Origin: Massilioclostridium coli
Lineage (GTDB): Bacteria > Bacillota > Clostridia > Oscillospirales > Ruminococcaceae
Reading direction: 5' to 3'
DNA length: 64,000 bases
Assembly (NCBI RefSeq): GCF_900095865.1
Contig: NZ_FMIZ01000007.1
Span: forward strand, 864,529 to 928,528
The position numbers and the translations under genes were made by a program. Below the pieces are notes generated by a model. That model made no database searches. It worked only from the letters and a program-made list of their open reading frames with translations, and was not told where the DNA came from. Every line of letters starts with the position of its first letter. Positions within the stretch are counted from its first letter, which is position 1. Below, in pieces: positions 1 to 9,174 of this stretch.

Positions 1-1200
1 TTTTTAATGACGCCAGCGCTTGCCTTCTTTTATGGAGGGTTGGCACGCCGTAAAAATGTACTTAATACAATGATGGCTTGTATGTTTATTTGTGGTGTTG
101 CTATTGTGATGTGGATTTTGTTTGGTTTTTCATTGTCTTTTGGGACAGATCATGGTTCTGTCATCGGCGGATTGGAATTTTTAGGATTTAATAATGTTAG
201 CATGACAGAAAGCACCAGAGGGCTTTCGATTCCGGATGCATGTTTCGCTGTATTTCAGATGATGTTCGCCATCATTACACCGGCATTGTTTACCGGAAGC
301 GTTGTAGGACGTATGAAATTTAAATCTTTGCTCATTTTTACCGCTTTATGGTCTTTGGTAGTGTATTATCCGTTGGCACATATGGTATGGGGTGGCGGAT
401 TCTTAGCACAAATCGGCAGTGTTGATTTTGCTGGAGGAAACGTAGTACATATCAGCTCCGGTGTAACAGGATTAACATTGGCATTGCTGTTGAAAAACCG
501 CCGGGAATACCATCGGGCAAGTTATGCGCCACACAATGTTCCATTTGTGGTACTTGGGGCGGCATTGCTCTGGTTTGGCTGGTTCGGATTCAATGCAGGC
601 AGCTCCCTTGCGGCAGATGGCCTGGCAGTTCACGCGTTTACAACCACTGCTGTTTCTTCTGCCAGCGCATTGATTTCCTGGATGATTATTGATACGATTA
701 TGACAGGAAAACCAACTATTGTAGGCAGCTGTACAGGTTTGGTTGTTGGTTTGGTGGCAATTACCCCAGGTGCTGGATTTGTACCTGTATGGGCTAGTGT
801 TATTATTGGCTTACTGGTTAGCCCAATTTGCTATTTCAGTGTAATTTTATTAAAGAAAAAATTAAAAATTGATGATGCTTTGGATGCGTTTGGTTGCCAT
901 GGAATCGGCGGTATCTGGGGCGGTATCGCAACAGGATTGTTTGCGATGAAAGAGCTTCCAGGCGGGGTTACTTCCACAGCGCAATGGGATGGGTTGTTCT
1001 TTGGAGATTACCACCTGTTTGTAGCACAAGTGGAAAGTATTATCATCACAATTGCAATTGCAGTGGTTGGTACATTAATCTGTTATGGAATCACACGGCT
1101 GTTTGGCAAATTGCGTGTATCTGAACAGGACGAAAAGATCGGGTTGGATATTTCACAACACGGGGAAAATGCTTACCCAACATTTAATGGTATGGATTAA
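1..1200 (+). CDS. amt: Ammonium transporter Amt (5' truncated by window)
   Basis: Polytopic membrane channel that imports ammonium/ammonia. The frame is open from base 1 and reads FLMTPALAFFYGG, the conserved segment at the end of the first Amt helix, so the true start lies upstream. Amt hallmarks seen: GGLARRKNVLNTMM, a long series of hydrophobic segments, and DALDAFGCHGIGGIWGG with the pore-lining second histidine region. The PII gene follows 23 bases later, the usual amt-glnK pairing in which PII plugs the channel when nitrogen is plentiful. The family assignment is firm; only the missing N-terminus limits it. Confidence 0.95.
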   Translation, partial: FLMTPALAFFYGGLARRKNVLNTMMACMFICGVAIVMWILFGFSLSFGTDHGSVIGGLEFLGFNNVSMTESTRGLSIPDACFAVFQMMFAIITPALFTGSVVGRMKFKSLLIFTALWSLVVYYPLAHMVWGGGFLAQIGSVDFAGGNVVHISSGVTGLTLALLLKNRREYHRASYAPHNVPFVVLGAALLWFGWFGFNAGSSLAADGLAVHAFTTTAVSSASALISWMIIDTIMTGKPTIVGSCTGLVVGLVAITPGAGFVPVWASVIIGLLVSPICYFSVILLKKKLKIDDALDAFGCHGIGGIWGGIATGLFAMKELPGGVTSTAQWDGLFFGDYHLFVAQVESIIITIAIAVVGTLICYGITRLFGKLRVSEQDEKIGLDISQHGENAYPTFNGMD

Positions 1201-1223
1201 TCGGAAAAGAGGTGCTTATTTCA

Positions 1224-1565
1224 ATGAAAAAAATTGAGGCGATTGTGCGCCAAGAGAAATATATTGATTTACAGGAAGCGTTAAACGAAATAGATGTACA
1301 TGGAATAACTGTTTATCAAGTCATGGGATGTGGACATCAAAAAGGATACACCAATGTAGTACGTGGAAATAAAGTAGAAATCAATATGTTACCAAAGGTA
1401 AAATTTGAAATTGTTGTCTCCACAGAGGAATGGGTGAAAAAAACAGTGGATGTAATCCAAAAAGTGGCATATACTGGTAATGTTGGAGATGGTAAAATTT
1501 TTATCTATGATTTGGATGATGTCATTCGTATTCGAACCGGGGAACACGGGATAGATGCAATTTAA
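1224..1565 (+). CDS. glnK: Nitrogen regulatory protein PII (GlnK/GlnB type)
   Basis: Small trimeric signal protein that binds ATP/ADP and 2-oxoglutarate and controls the neighbouring Amt channel. The 113-residue protein has the PII landmarks GHQKGYT, LPKVKFEIVV, TGNVGDGKIF and VIRIRTGEHG. The ATG at 1224 follows AGAGGTG with good spacing, so the in-frame GTG at 1212 is not the likely start. Residue 51, the tyrosine uridylylated in enterobacterial GlnB/GlnK, is valine here and residue 46 is also valine, so control is probably by ligand binding rather than uridylylation (inference). A hairpin terminator follows, so amt and glnK form one unit. Confidence 0.93.
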   Translation: MKKIEAIVRQEKYIDLQEALNEIDVHGITVYQVMGCGHQKGYTNVVRGNKVEINMLPKVKFEIVVSTEEWVKKTVDVIQKVAYTGNVGDGKIFIYDLDDVIRIRTGEHGIDAI

Positions 1566-1586
1566 TCAAAACAAACATACCATTTT

Positions 1587-1625
1587 AAACTCTGGGTTTA
1601 TCTCAATAAGCCCAGAGTTTACCTA
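1587..1625 (+). terminator. Terminator after amt-glnK
   Basis: Perfect 10-bp stem AAACTCTGGG / CCCAGAGTTT (1587-1596 with 1611-1620) just after the PII stop codon. The T-run after it is short. Confidence 0.7.
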
Positions 1626-1717
1626 TTGCAAAAGGATTAGAAAAGGAACATTAAAAAACAAGTTGTAAAATAGGAATAGTGAGAAAGAATAATACCATAT
1701 CATTAAATGGGGGATTT

Positions 1718-2329
1718 ATGCAAGCGGTCGTAACAATTTTATATGATATTTTAGATGCGTTTTCCCATTATATTATACCTGCCAGCCTATTTGCTGTTTT
1801 GACAACGGTTGTTATGAATTATCTGCAAAGATTCGGTTGGAAGCAGGTAATCAAGGAATGGTGTTCCAAATTCAAAAATCACTCTGTTTTCCGTGCGAGA
1901 TTACTTTTCTGTATCTATCTTTATTTTTTGTTTGATTACACTTTGTTGAGCAGGACATTTATCTGGGATAATCCGTTACAGAAATGGATGGATGGCTGGT
2001 GGCTAGGAATTGGCAGTAATGGTAAAGTAAATTATGAATCCATAGAAAATATTATTTTTTTCATCCCATATTTAAGTTTGTTATATGTTAGCTTTCCAAA
2101 ATTACGGGAATATTCCTGGTGGAAACAGCTTAAACTTGCTTTCAGTATTAGCTTTGGTACATCCCTTTTGATTGAAACAATACAATTGATTACTAGATTA
2201 GGAGCATTCCAATTATCCGATCTTACCTACAATACTCTTGGTGGAATAATGGGATTTTTACTATTTTGCCTGGTTAATACAATAAAGAAAGCAGTACAAG
2301 TAAAATCCAGAAAGCAATCCTCACAATAG
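1718..2329 (+). CDS. VanZ-like family membrane protein
   Basis: Integral membrane protein of 203 residues with about five hydrophobic segments. The VanZ-type pattern is visible in the last third: an E..QL pair (IETIQLITRLGAFQLSD) followed by LTYNTLGGIMG. In other bacteria VanZ-like proteins influence teicoplanin or lipoglycopeptide susceptibility, but most chromosomal copies have no known substrate. The ATG at 1718 follows a TGGGGGA Shine-Dalgarno; an upstream in-frame GTG at 1679 lacks one. It stands alone between two terminators and no van cluster is nearby, so resistance should not be inferred. Confidence 0.75.
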   Translation: MQAVVTILYDILDAFSHYIIPASLFAVLTTVVMNYLQRFGWKQVIKEWCSKFKNHSVFRARLLFCIYLYFLFDYTLLSRTFIWDNPLQKWMDGWWLGIGSNGKVNYESIENIIFFIPYLSLLYVSFPKLREYSWWKQLKLAFSISFGTSLLIETIQLITRLGAFQLSDLTYNTLGGIMGFLLFCLVNTIKKAVQVKSRKQSSQ

Positions 2330-2513
2330 TTTAAATCAGAGAAATGATCCTGTACATCAATAATCTCCTTATATTTCATATATCGTTCCAAAGATTTAAG
2401 TTGCGTATATCATTTTGGGATCAATCATTCATCACTACTAGGAAAGGATAGGAATTTTTCTTTATCATCTAAGTTTTTTGCTTATGACGATTATCTCGTT
2501 TTCTATAAATAAT

Positions 2514-2541
2514 AACAGGGAACTCATTTGAGTTCCCTGTT
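2514..2541. terminator. Bidirectional terminator between vanZ-like and agcS
   Basis: Perfect hairpin AACAGGGAACTCA / TGAGTTCCCTGTT lying between two convergent genes. Bases 2330-2513 before it show no gene or recognisable site. Confidence 0.75.
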
Positions 2542-2557
2542 CATTTAAGATGAAGCT

Positions 2558-3985
2558 TTATTTTTGCAATTTGCTTTTTCTACTATTAAAATATCTTTTC
2601 GTTTCCGCTACTACTACACCGTTTAGTGCAAAAATTGCAATTAAGTTTGGTAATGCCATCAATCCATTAAAGATATCAGCAATTGTCCATACAGCGGATA
2701 CTGTCATAAATGGGCCAATAAAAATAGCGGTAATGTACAGCCAGCGGTAGGTCATGACAGCTTTTTTGCTTCCACCAGACAAATACTCTAAGCAACGTTC
2801 CCCATAATAATTCCATCCTAAAATAGTGGTAAATGCAAAGAATACCAGGCAGAGCATTAATACAAAAGAGGATACAACAGGAGGAAATGGTAAACTCGCT
2901 TGGAACGCATTAGTAGTAACCGCAACACCTTCTAATCCCATATCCCAGGAACCAGTTAAAACAATACAAAGACCTGTCATAGTACAGATAATGATTGTAT
3001 CAATGAATGTACCTGTCATGGAAACCAAACCTTGGCGAACAGGTTCTTTTGTTTTTGCGGCAGCAGCAGCGATAGGCGCAGAACCTAATCCAGCTTCATT
3101 GGAGAAGATACCACGGGCAATCCCTTGCTGCATGGCTACCATCATGGCACCTAAAATACCGCCAACAGCAGCACGTAAGCCAAATGCACTTTCTACAATT
3201 GTAACAATTGCATTTGGAATTTTGGTTACATTAAAGATTAATACTAATACACAGAATACTACATACAAAATGGCCATTGCTGGGACAACAACTTGGGATA
3301 CCGTAGCAATACGTTTTAAACCTCCAATAACAACCAAACCAACACAAACGGTTAAAATTACAGCGGCAATTAAAACGGACCAAGAATATTCCATTCCAAA
3401 AATAGTAATTGTATGCTGGTTATTGGGGTCAAAAAAGTTATTGACTGCAGAAGAAATACCATTTACTTGTGTAAAGGTACCAATTCCCATCAAACCTACA
3501 CACATTCCAAAAAAGGCAAAGATTTTCGCGAGCCATTTCCACCTTTTGCCCATGCCGTTTTCGATATAATAAAAAGGGCCGCCCAAAACATGTCCATCTT
3601 TATCAATCGTACGGTATTTAATGGCCAAAACACCTTCCGCATATTTGGTAGCCATGCCAAAGAATGCAGCCAGCCACATCCAAAGCAGAGCCCCAGGACC
3701 ACCAGCAACCAATGCTGTTGCAACCCCGACAATATTACCAGTACCAATGGTTGCGGATAAAGCAGTACATAACGCTCCAAAACTGGATACCTCACCGTCG
3801 CCGCCTTCCTCATTTTTCACCATAAATTTTAGCGCTTTTGGAAGATGGCGGATTTGTAAAAAACCAAGCCGGATACTTAAAAAGATACCCGCACTTAAAA
3901 TCAATACAATTAAAGGGATTCCCCATACCCAGCCATCAATAATGGTTAGCCATTCACCTATTTTGTCCAACATAAGAAAACACAC
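2558..3985 (-). CDS. AGCS family sodium:alanine/glycine symporter
   Basis: Integral membrane amino-acid symporter of the alanine or glycine:cation symporter family, 475 residues, the normal length. Family motifs include ALSATIGTGNIVGVATA, GGPGALLWMW and FSNEAGLGSAPIAAAAA. About ten hydrophobic helices are apparent. The first codon is ambiguous: GTG at 3985 is only three bases from the AGAGAGG box, while ATG at 3973 is about 15 bases away. Upstream on the same strand lies a glycine riboswitch followed by a terminator hairpin, which suggests glycine is the transported substrate and that the gene is controlled by transcription attenuation. Confidence 0.93.
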   Translation of the reverse strand: MCFLMLDKIGEWLTIIDGWVWGIPLIVLILSAGIFLSIRLGFLQIRHLPKALKFMVKNEEGGDGEVSSFGALCTALSATIGTGNIVGVATALVAGGPGALLWMWLAAFFGMATKYAEGVLAIKYRTIDKDGHVLGGPFYYIENGMGKRWKWLAKIFAFFGMCVGLMGIGTFTQVNGISSAVNNFFDPNNQHTITIFGMEYSWSVLIAAVILTVCVGLVVIGGLKRIATVSQVVVPAMAILYVVFCVLVLIFNVTKIPNAIVTIVESAFGLRAAVGGILGAMMVAMQQGIARGIFSNEAGLGSAPIAAAAAKTKEPVRQGLVSMTGTFIDTIIICTMTGLCIVLTGSWDMGLEGVAVTTNAFQASLPFPPVVSSFVLMLCLVFFAFTTILGWNYYGERCLEYLSGGSKKAVMTYRWLYITAIFIGPFMTVSAVWTIADIFNGLMALPNLIAIFALNGVVVAETKRYFNSRKSKLQK

Positions 3986-4120
3986 AATCCTCTCTAACTA
4001 AAATTCTATTTGGGTAGATGCAAGGCTGTATCGTGTTTTCTTATGAAAAATATAAATTGATATTTTTTCAACTTATATTTTTGTATTATTTTTGATACAT
4101 TCCCCATACATCTGATGCAA

Positions 4121-4153
4121 TAAAAAAAGCCAAAATCAAATTTGATTTCGGCC
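4121..4153 (-). terminator. Riboswitch-controlled attenuator terminator
   Basis: Read on the minus strand, GGCCGAAATCAAA pairs with TTTGATTTTGGC and is followed by seven Ts. It lies between the glycine aptamer and agcS and is the likely expression platform. Confidence 0.8.
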
Positions 4154-4180
4154 CTCTTAAAGAGTAAGAACATAAGCTTT

Positions 4181-4274
4181 ATGCGCTCTGTCCTTTTGCT
4201 TGAGAGATTAACATCCTTTTTCTTTTAGAATGCCGTACACCTTCAGCGCTCAGTAAACCGAGACTCTCCAGAGA
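4181..4274 (-). promoter_or_regulatory. Glycine riboswitch (single aptamer)
   Basis: Minus-strand sequence contains the glycine-aptamer landmarks in order: CTGGAGAGTCTCGG, the GCTGAAGG core, then AATCTCTCAAGCAAAAGGACAGAG. Only one complete aptamer is visible. It precedes a terminator and the AGCS symporter gene, the usual context for this class. Glycine binding would be expected to change formation of the downstream hairpin; whether it turns the gene on or off cannot be read from the sequence. Confidence 0.85.
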
Positions 4275-4390
4275 ACTTTTTGTTTGAACTATTACTTAAA
4301 GTCAAACTAACTTCATTATATTAACATAATTTCGACATAAATGCAAGAAAAAATTCAAATATTATCAAAACAACCTTTTATTTGAACTTT

Positions 4391-5119
4391 TTATTGCGTT
4401 TCTGGAGCCATGGAACTAAGCCTTTGGGAATTGCTATGGTTTGTTGCAGTTTCGAGAGATTGTTCTGATTCGCCAATAATTTGGGTATAATATTGGGGGA
4501 CTTTTCCCACAATGATATTTTCTGATAAAATGTAGTCAATAGAAGCATTGACTTCGGAGGAATAGCAGGGAAAAAGAGCAAGCATTTCAATTTTTACTGT
4601 CAATACAATCCGATGGATTGTCTGGTTAATACCGGCGTCCTCAAACTGGCTGGTTAATTGGGTATGTACTGTCCCTTGCGGAAGAAGCTGAATTGATATA
4701 TTAGGACCTTTACCAGAAAAAATTAGCATACCGGTTAAGTTCCCTAAAGGGATATTTACTTGAGTGGTTCCAATTTCAGAGAGGATTTGAGTAATTGTAT
4801 GAATAACATTGGTTTGAATTTGTGTTAAGTTAGGGATATTCGCCTGAATGGAACTGATGGTACCATCCTCTAGGCGTTCCATTTTGGATAGGTTTTCAAA
4901 GGATTCTGGATCTTCTTCCAACTGTTTGCTAACAGCTTGATTCACTACTGTTGTTGCATATTCTTTTGCCTGATAGCCTGCCATTTGATTGACAATAGGG
5001 CGTAGCTGGGAATCCAGCAAAAAAAACGAGGTCAGCAGAATTATTCCAATTACAATAAACCGGAACCCATATTTTTTTCGTTTGGATTTTGAGCGTTTAA
5101 AGTTTTTGGAAACCGGCAT
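4391..5119 (-). CDS. yunB: Sporulation protein YunB
   Basis: Membrane-anchored sporulation protein, made under mother-cell control in Bacillus. The product has a basic N-terminus (about residues 1-22), one transmembrane helix (about 23-40) and an extracytoplasmic domain with the YunB-family stretch beginning LRPIVNQMAGYQAKEYATTVVNQAV. The ATG at 5119 follows GGGAGGTG at ideal spacing; an in-frame ATG at 5140 lies upstream of that site and is unlikely. It is divergent from ligA. Its presence argues for a spore-forming ancestry. Confidence 0.85.
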   Translation of the reverse strand: MPVSKNFKRSKSKRKKYGFRFIVIGIILLTSFFLLDSQLRPIVNQMAGYQAKEYATTVVNQAVSKQLEEDPESFENLSKMERLEDGTISSIQANIPNLTQIQTNVIHTITQILSEIGTTQVNIPLGNLTGMLIFSGKGPNISIQLLPQGTVHTQLTSQFEDAGINQTIHRIVLTVKIEMLALFPCYSSEVNASIDYILSENIIVGKVPQYYTQIIGESEQSLETATNHSNSQRLSSMAPETQ

Positions 5120-5348
5120 ACGACACCTCCCATTTATCAATACAACTGTAAGGAATTTTCCATTTGCCTTCCGTAATCTATTCTGAGCGCAACACTATGT
5201 GGTATAATCTATGCGGCAAATGGAAGCAATGTGATTTTTTCTACAAATTTAGAGAAAAACACAATTTATATTTTTTGAAAATAATCCTTTTAAAAAAATG
5301 CAATCTATGGTAAAATATATAAGATTAGAGTAAAACGGAGGGATATTT

Positions 5349-7331
5349 TTGCAAATCGAACAAGCACGGGAACGTGTAGAACAACTAACATCCCAATTAA
5401 ATGAAGCTTCTTATCAATACTATGTATTAGATAGGCCGGAAATTTCCGACTTTGAATACGATAAATTATTGCGGGAACTGGAAAACTTGGAAGAAGCGTT
5501 TCCAGAACTCCGTTCGCCCAATTCCCCCACTGTAAGGGTCGGAGGACAGGCGTTAAGCAGTTTTGAAAAAGTAACTCATACTGTTCAGATGGGCAGTTTA
5601 CAGGATGCTTTTTCCGAACAGGAAATGTTGCAGTTTGACCAGCGTGTCCGGGAAAAGCTCTCTGAGTTCCAGTATGTAGTGGAACCCAAAATTGATGGGC
5701 TATCCGTTTCGCTGGAATATCGTGACGGTGAATTTTTCCGTGGATCTACCCGTGGGGACGGATTTATTGGGGAGGATGTCACCGCTAATTTAAGGACAAT
5801 CCATTCGATTCCTTTGCGGCTCCGTGAAACATTACCTTATTTGGAGGTACGTGGGGAAGTGTATATGCCCCGTGAAAAATTTTTAAAATTAGTGGAGCAG
5901 CAGGAGCTGGAAGAAGAACAGCCGTTTAAAAATCCCCGCAATGCGGCGGCAGGCAGCCTTCGACAGAAGGATTCCAAAATTGCTGCGGAACGTGGGTTGG
6001 ATATTTTTGTATTTAACATCCAGCAAATAGAAGGGAAAGAATTGAGCTCCCATAAAGAATCCCTGGATTATTTAACAAGTCTTGGTTTTAAAACCGTTCC
6101 CCAGTATAAACTGGTTTCTAATATAGAACAGGCGTTGGAGGAAATCCGTAGGATTGGAGACGCCAGGGAGCAGTTTTCGTTTGATATTGATGGCGCAGTG
6201 GTCAAGATAGATGATTTTAACCAGCGCGAATTGCTGGGGGCAGGTGCCAAGTATCCCAAATGGGCGATGGCGTTTAAATACCCTCCAGAGGAAAAGCCTA
6301 CTGTATTAAAAGAAATCGAAGTAAATGTAGGTAGAACGGGTGTACTGACTCCAGTAGCGGTATTTGACCCAATTTTACTGGCAGGCACATCGGTGAGCCG
6401 TGCGGTGCTGCACAACCAGGATTTTATTGACGAAAAGGATATTCGGATTGGAGATACCATCCTGGTCCGAAAAGCGGGGGACATTATCCCAGAAGTGGTG
6501 GCAGTGGTTTCCCATGGGGAACAGAGCGAACCCTTCCATCTACCAGAAAACTGTCCAGTCTGCGGCAGCCCGGTTATCCACAATGAAGATGAAGTTGCAG
6601 TGCGATGTGAAAACCCAGAATGTCCGGCAACCCGTTTGCGGAATATTATCCACTTCGCGTCCAGAGGTGCCATGAACATAGAAGGTCTGGGGATTGCCAA
6701 TGTCACCGCTTTGGTGGAACAAGGGCTAATACAGTCCACCGCTGATCTGTATTCCTTACAAAAGGAAGAGTTGTTAAACCTGGAACGGTTTGCGGATAAA
6801 TCAGCGGAAAATTTAATCAATGCGATCCAAGGTTCCAAACAGAACCCCTTATGGCGGCTGTTGTTTGGGCTGGGTATCCGCAATGTAGGCCAGAGCGTGG
6901 CAAAATTGCTCTGCGAAAAATTTGCTGACATCAATCAGTTGATGGAAGCGAAACCAGAGGATATTTCTGCAATCTATGGCGTCGGTGACGTGATGGCGGA
7001 CAATATCGTAAAGTTCTTCCAGCAGCCAAAAACCAAAGAGTTGATTGAAAAACTGGCACAAGCTGGGGTAAATATGAAATCTGAACAGGTAGAAAAAGGA
7101 ACTGCTTTACAAGGCCTTACCTTTGTGTTGACTGGGACATTGCCCACCATGACCCGTGACCAGGCAAAAGCACTCATTGAGGCAGCAGGAGGGAAAGTAA
7201 CCGGCAGTGTATCCAAAAAAACTTCTTACGTGGTAGCGGGGGAAGAAGCCGGCAGCAAGCTGACTAAAGCGCAAAATTTAGGGATTTCTATTTTAAAGGA
7301 AGAACAGCTCAAAGAGCTGTTGGCAAAATAA
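5349..7331 (+). CDS. ligA: NAD-dependent DNA ligase LigA
   Basis: Seals nicks in DNA during replication and repair, using NAD+. At 660 residues it is full length. Order: Ia and adenylation domain with the KxDG nucleophile lysine (about residue 114, EPKIDGLS), OB fold, four-cysteine zinc finger (CPVCG...CENPEC, about 402-427), helix-hairpin-helix region, and a BRCT domain over the last 75 or so residues (GLTFVLTGTLPTMTRDQA). The start is TTG at 5349, fixed by CGGAGGG seven bases upstream. A weak promoter candidate (TTTTAA, 17 bases, TAAAAT at 5311) precedes it. Confidence 0.97.
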   Translation: MQIEQARERVEQLTSQLNEASYQYYVLDRPEISDFEYDKLLRELENLEEAFPELRSPNSPTVRVGGQALSSFEKVTHTVQMGSLQDAFSEQEMLQFDQRVREKLSEFQYVVEPKIDGLSVSLEYRDGEFFRGSTRGDGFIGEDVTANLRTIHSIPLRLRETLPYLEVRGEVYMPREKFLKLVEQQELEEEQPFKNPRNAAAGSLRQKDSKIAAERGLDIFVFNIQQIEGKELSSHKESLDYLTSLGFKTVPQYKLVSNIEQALEEIRRIGDAREQFSFDIDGAVVKIDDFNQRELLGAGAKYPKWAMAFKYPPEEKPTVLKEIEVNVGRTGVLTPVAVFDPILLAGTSVSRAVLHNQDFIDEKDIRIGDTILVRKAGDIIPEVVAVVSHGEQSEPFHLPENCPVCGSPVIHNEDEVAVRCENPECPATRLRNIIHFASRGAMNIEGLGIANVTALVEQGLIQSTADLYSLQKEELLNLERFADKSAENLINAIQGSKQNPLWRLLFGLGIRNVGQSVAKLLCEKFADINQLMEAKPEDISAIYGVGDVMADNIVKFFQQPKTKELIEKLAQAGVNMKSEQVEKGTALQGLTFVLTGTLPTMTRDQAKALIEAAGGKVTGSVSKKTSYVVAGEEAGSKLTKAQNLGISILKEEQLKELLAK

Positions 7332-7413
7332 ACCAGTTGCTTCATGGGCAAATTTTGTTTGCCCAACTACATAGATATTTAGATACTAAAAGTTGTTACA
7401 GGAGGTAGGAAAA

Positions 7414-7683
7414 ATGGAATTTGATATCCAGCATGTCGCGAAACTTTCCAGGCTGAAAATTGACCCAAGTGAGGAAGAAAAATTCGCGAACGAAATGGCA
7501 AATATCATTCAGATGGTAGAACATCTTCCAGACATTCAAGGGGACGGCACACTGATTGATCCAGACCACCCAATGACCATGCGCAAAGATGAGGTAGAGC
7601 CCAGCTTCCGCCGGGATGAATTGCTGAAAAATGCGCCTCAAGTACAGGCTGGCTGTGTTGTTGTGCCAAAAGTAATGGAATAA
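7414..7683 (+). CDS. gatC: Asp/Glu-tRNA(Asn/Gln) amidotransferase subunit C
   Basis: Small subunit that holds GatA and GatB together in the transamidosome, which converts misacylated Glu-tRNA(Gln) or Asp-tRNA(Asn). It is 89 residues long with the family opening VAKLSRLKIDPSEEEK and the central MVEHL helix. The ATG at 7414 is seven bases after AGGAGGT; the TTG further upstream is not needed. It is the first gene of the tightly packed gatCAB operon. Confidence 0.95.
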   Translation: MEFDIQHVAKLSRLKIDPSEEEKFANEMANIIQMVEHLPDIQGDGTLIDPDHPMTMRKDEVEPSFRRDELLKNAPQVQAGCVVVPKVME

Positions 7684-7699
7684 AGGAGGAGCTTCACCC

Positions 7700-9163
7700 A
7701 TGGAATTATATCAATTATCCGCCACAGAGTTAGGCGCAATGCTGGCAGAGAAAAAATGTTCTGCCGAAGAAATTACCAATTCTGTATTTGACAGGATTGA
7801 CAAAGTTGAGGATAAAGTAAACGCTTATGTCACCCTTTGCAAAGAGCAGGCAGTGGAAAAGGCAAAAGCAGTAGACGCTAAAATTGCTGCTGGGGAACAG
7901 CTTTCCCCTTTGGCTGGAATACCAGTTGGCGTAAAAGACAATATCTGTACCAAAGATGTATTGACTAGCTGCTCTTCCAAAATGTTGTACAACTTTGTAC
8001 CACCTTACAACGCTACTGTGATTGACAAACTGAACCAGCAGGATTTTGTTATGACTGGGAAGTTAAATATGGATGAGTTCGCAATGGGTTCCTCCACCGA
8101 AACTTCCTATTTTAAAAAGACCTGTAACCCTCATGATTTAACCAAAGTTCCAGGCGGTTCTTCTGGCGGTAGCGCAGCTGCGGTAGCAGCAGGGGAATGT
8201 CCAATTGCTTTGGGTTCCGATACCGGCGGTTCCATCCGGCAGCCGTCTTCTTTCTGTGGTGTGGTAGGGTTAAAGCCTACATATGGCAGTGTTTCCCGTT
8301 ATGGGCTAGTTGCGTTTGCTTCCTCTTTGGACCAGATTGGTCCTTTGGGCAGAACAGTGGACGATGTTGCGTTGTTGTATTCTGCTATTTGTGGATGGGA
8401 CAAGCACGACGCTACCAGTGAATATAAAGAATACCCAGATTTCCGCAAACAGTTAAATCCGGATATGAAAGGCTTGAAGATTGCGGTTCCAAAAGAATAT
8501 TTTGGGGCAGGAATCGACGAGGAAGTAAAGGCATCTGTAATGAATGCTGTAAAAGAATTGGAAAAACAGGGCGCTACCGTATCGGAAATCTCCTTGCCAG
8601 GCACAGATTACGCCCTTTCCGCTTATTATATTATTTCTTCCGCGGAAGCTTCTTCCAACTTGGCTCGGTTTGACGGCGTAAAATATGGATACCGCTCTGA
8701 ACATTATAATAACCTGATTGAAATGTATGAGAATACCAGAAGCGAAGGGTTTGGCGATGAAGTAAAACGCCGTATTATGTTGGGTACCTTTGTGTTGAGT
8801 TCCGGCTATTATGATGCTTACTACAAACGGGCAAAATTCTTGCAACGTCAGATTGCCCAGGAATTTGAAACCAGTTTCCAGCAATATGACCTGATTGTTA
8901 CCCCAACCGTTCCATGTACTGCGTTCCATATTGGGCAGAACATTGATGATCCACTAAAAATGTACGCAAACGATATTTGTACTGTTACCGTGAATATTGC
9001 CGGCCTACCAGCTATCAATATCCCTTGTGGAAAAGACGTCAACGGTATGCCAATCGGTATGCAGATGATTGGTAAACATTTCTCTGAACAAACCCTGCTC
9101 AACACAGCAAAATGCTATGAAAATATTGTGGGCGGATTTGGTCAAATTCCAGAATTGAACTAG
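7700..9163 (+). CDS. gatA: Asp/Glu-tRNA(Asn/Gln) amidotransferase subunit A
   Basis: Amidase subunit that releases ammonia from glutamine for tRNA-bound Glu or Asp. It is 487 residues long with the amidase signature PGGSSGGSAAAVAAG, the catalytic lysine in GVKDNIC and the nucleophile segment GSDTGGSIRQPSS. GGAGG precedes the ATG. It lies 16 bases after gatC and 11 before gatB. Confidence 0.97.
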   Translation: MELYQLSATELGAMLAEKKCSAEEITNSVFDRIDKVEDKVNAYVTLCKEQAVEKAKAVDAKIAAGEQLSPLAGIPVGVKDNICTKDVLTSCSSKMLYNFVPPYNATVIDKLNQQDFVMTGKLNMDEFAMGSSTETSYFKKTCNPHDLTKVPGGSSGGSAAAVAAGECPIALGSDTGGSIRQPSSFCGVVGLKPTYGSVSRYGLVAFASSLDQIGPLGRTVDDVALLYSAICGWDKHDATSEYKEYPDFRKQLNPDMKGLKIAVPKEYFGAGIDEEVKASVMNAVKELEKQGATVSEISLPGTDYALSAYYIISSAEASSNLARFDGVKYGYRSEHYNNLIEMYENTRSEGFGDEVKRRIMLGTFVLSSGYYDAYYKRAKFLQRQIAQEFETSFQQYDLIVTPTVPCTAFHIGQNIDDPLKMYANDICTVTVNIAGLPAINIPCGKDVNGMPIGMQMIGKHFSEQTLLNTAKCYENIVGGFGQIPELN

Positions 9164-9174
9164 GAGGGGCACCC

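Noticed and set aside
1718..2329. Glycopeptide resistance function for the VanZ-like gene
   Set aside because: No vanA/H/X/R/S genes are near, and VanZ-like proteins are widespread without a resistance role.
2550..4001. Plus-strand frames opposite the AGCS symporter
   Set aside because: Antisense shadows; the minus strand encodes the recognisable transporter.
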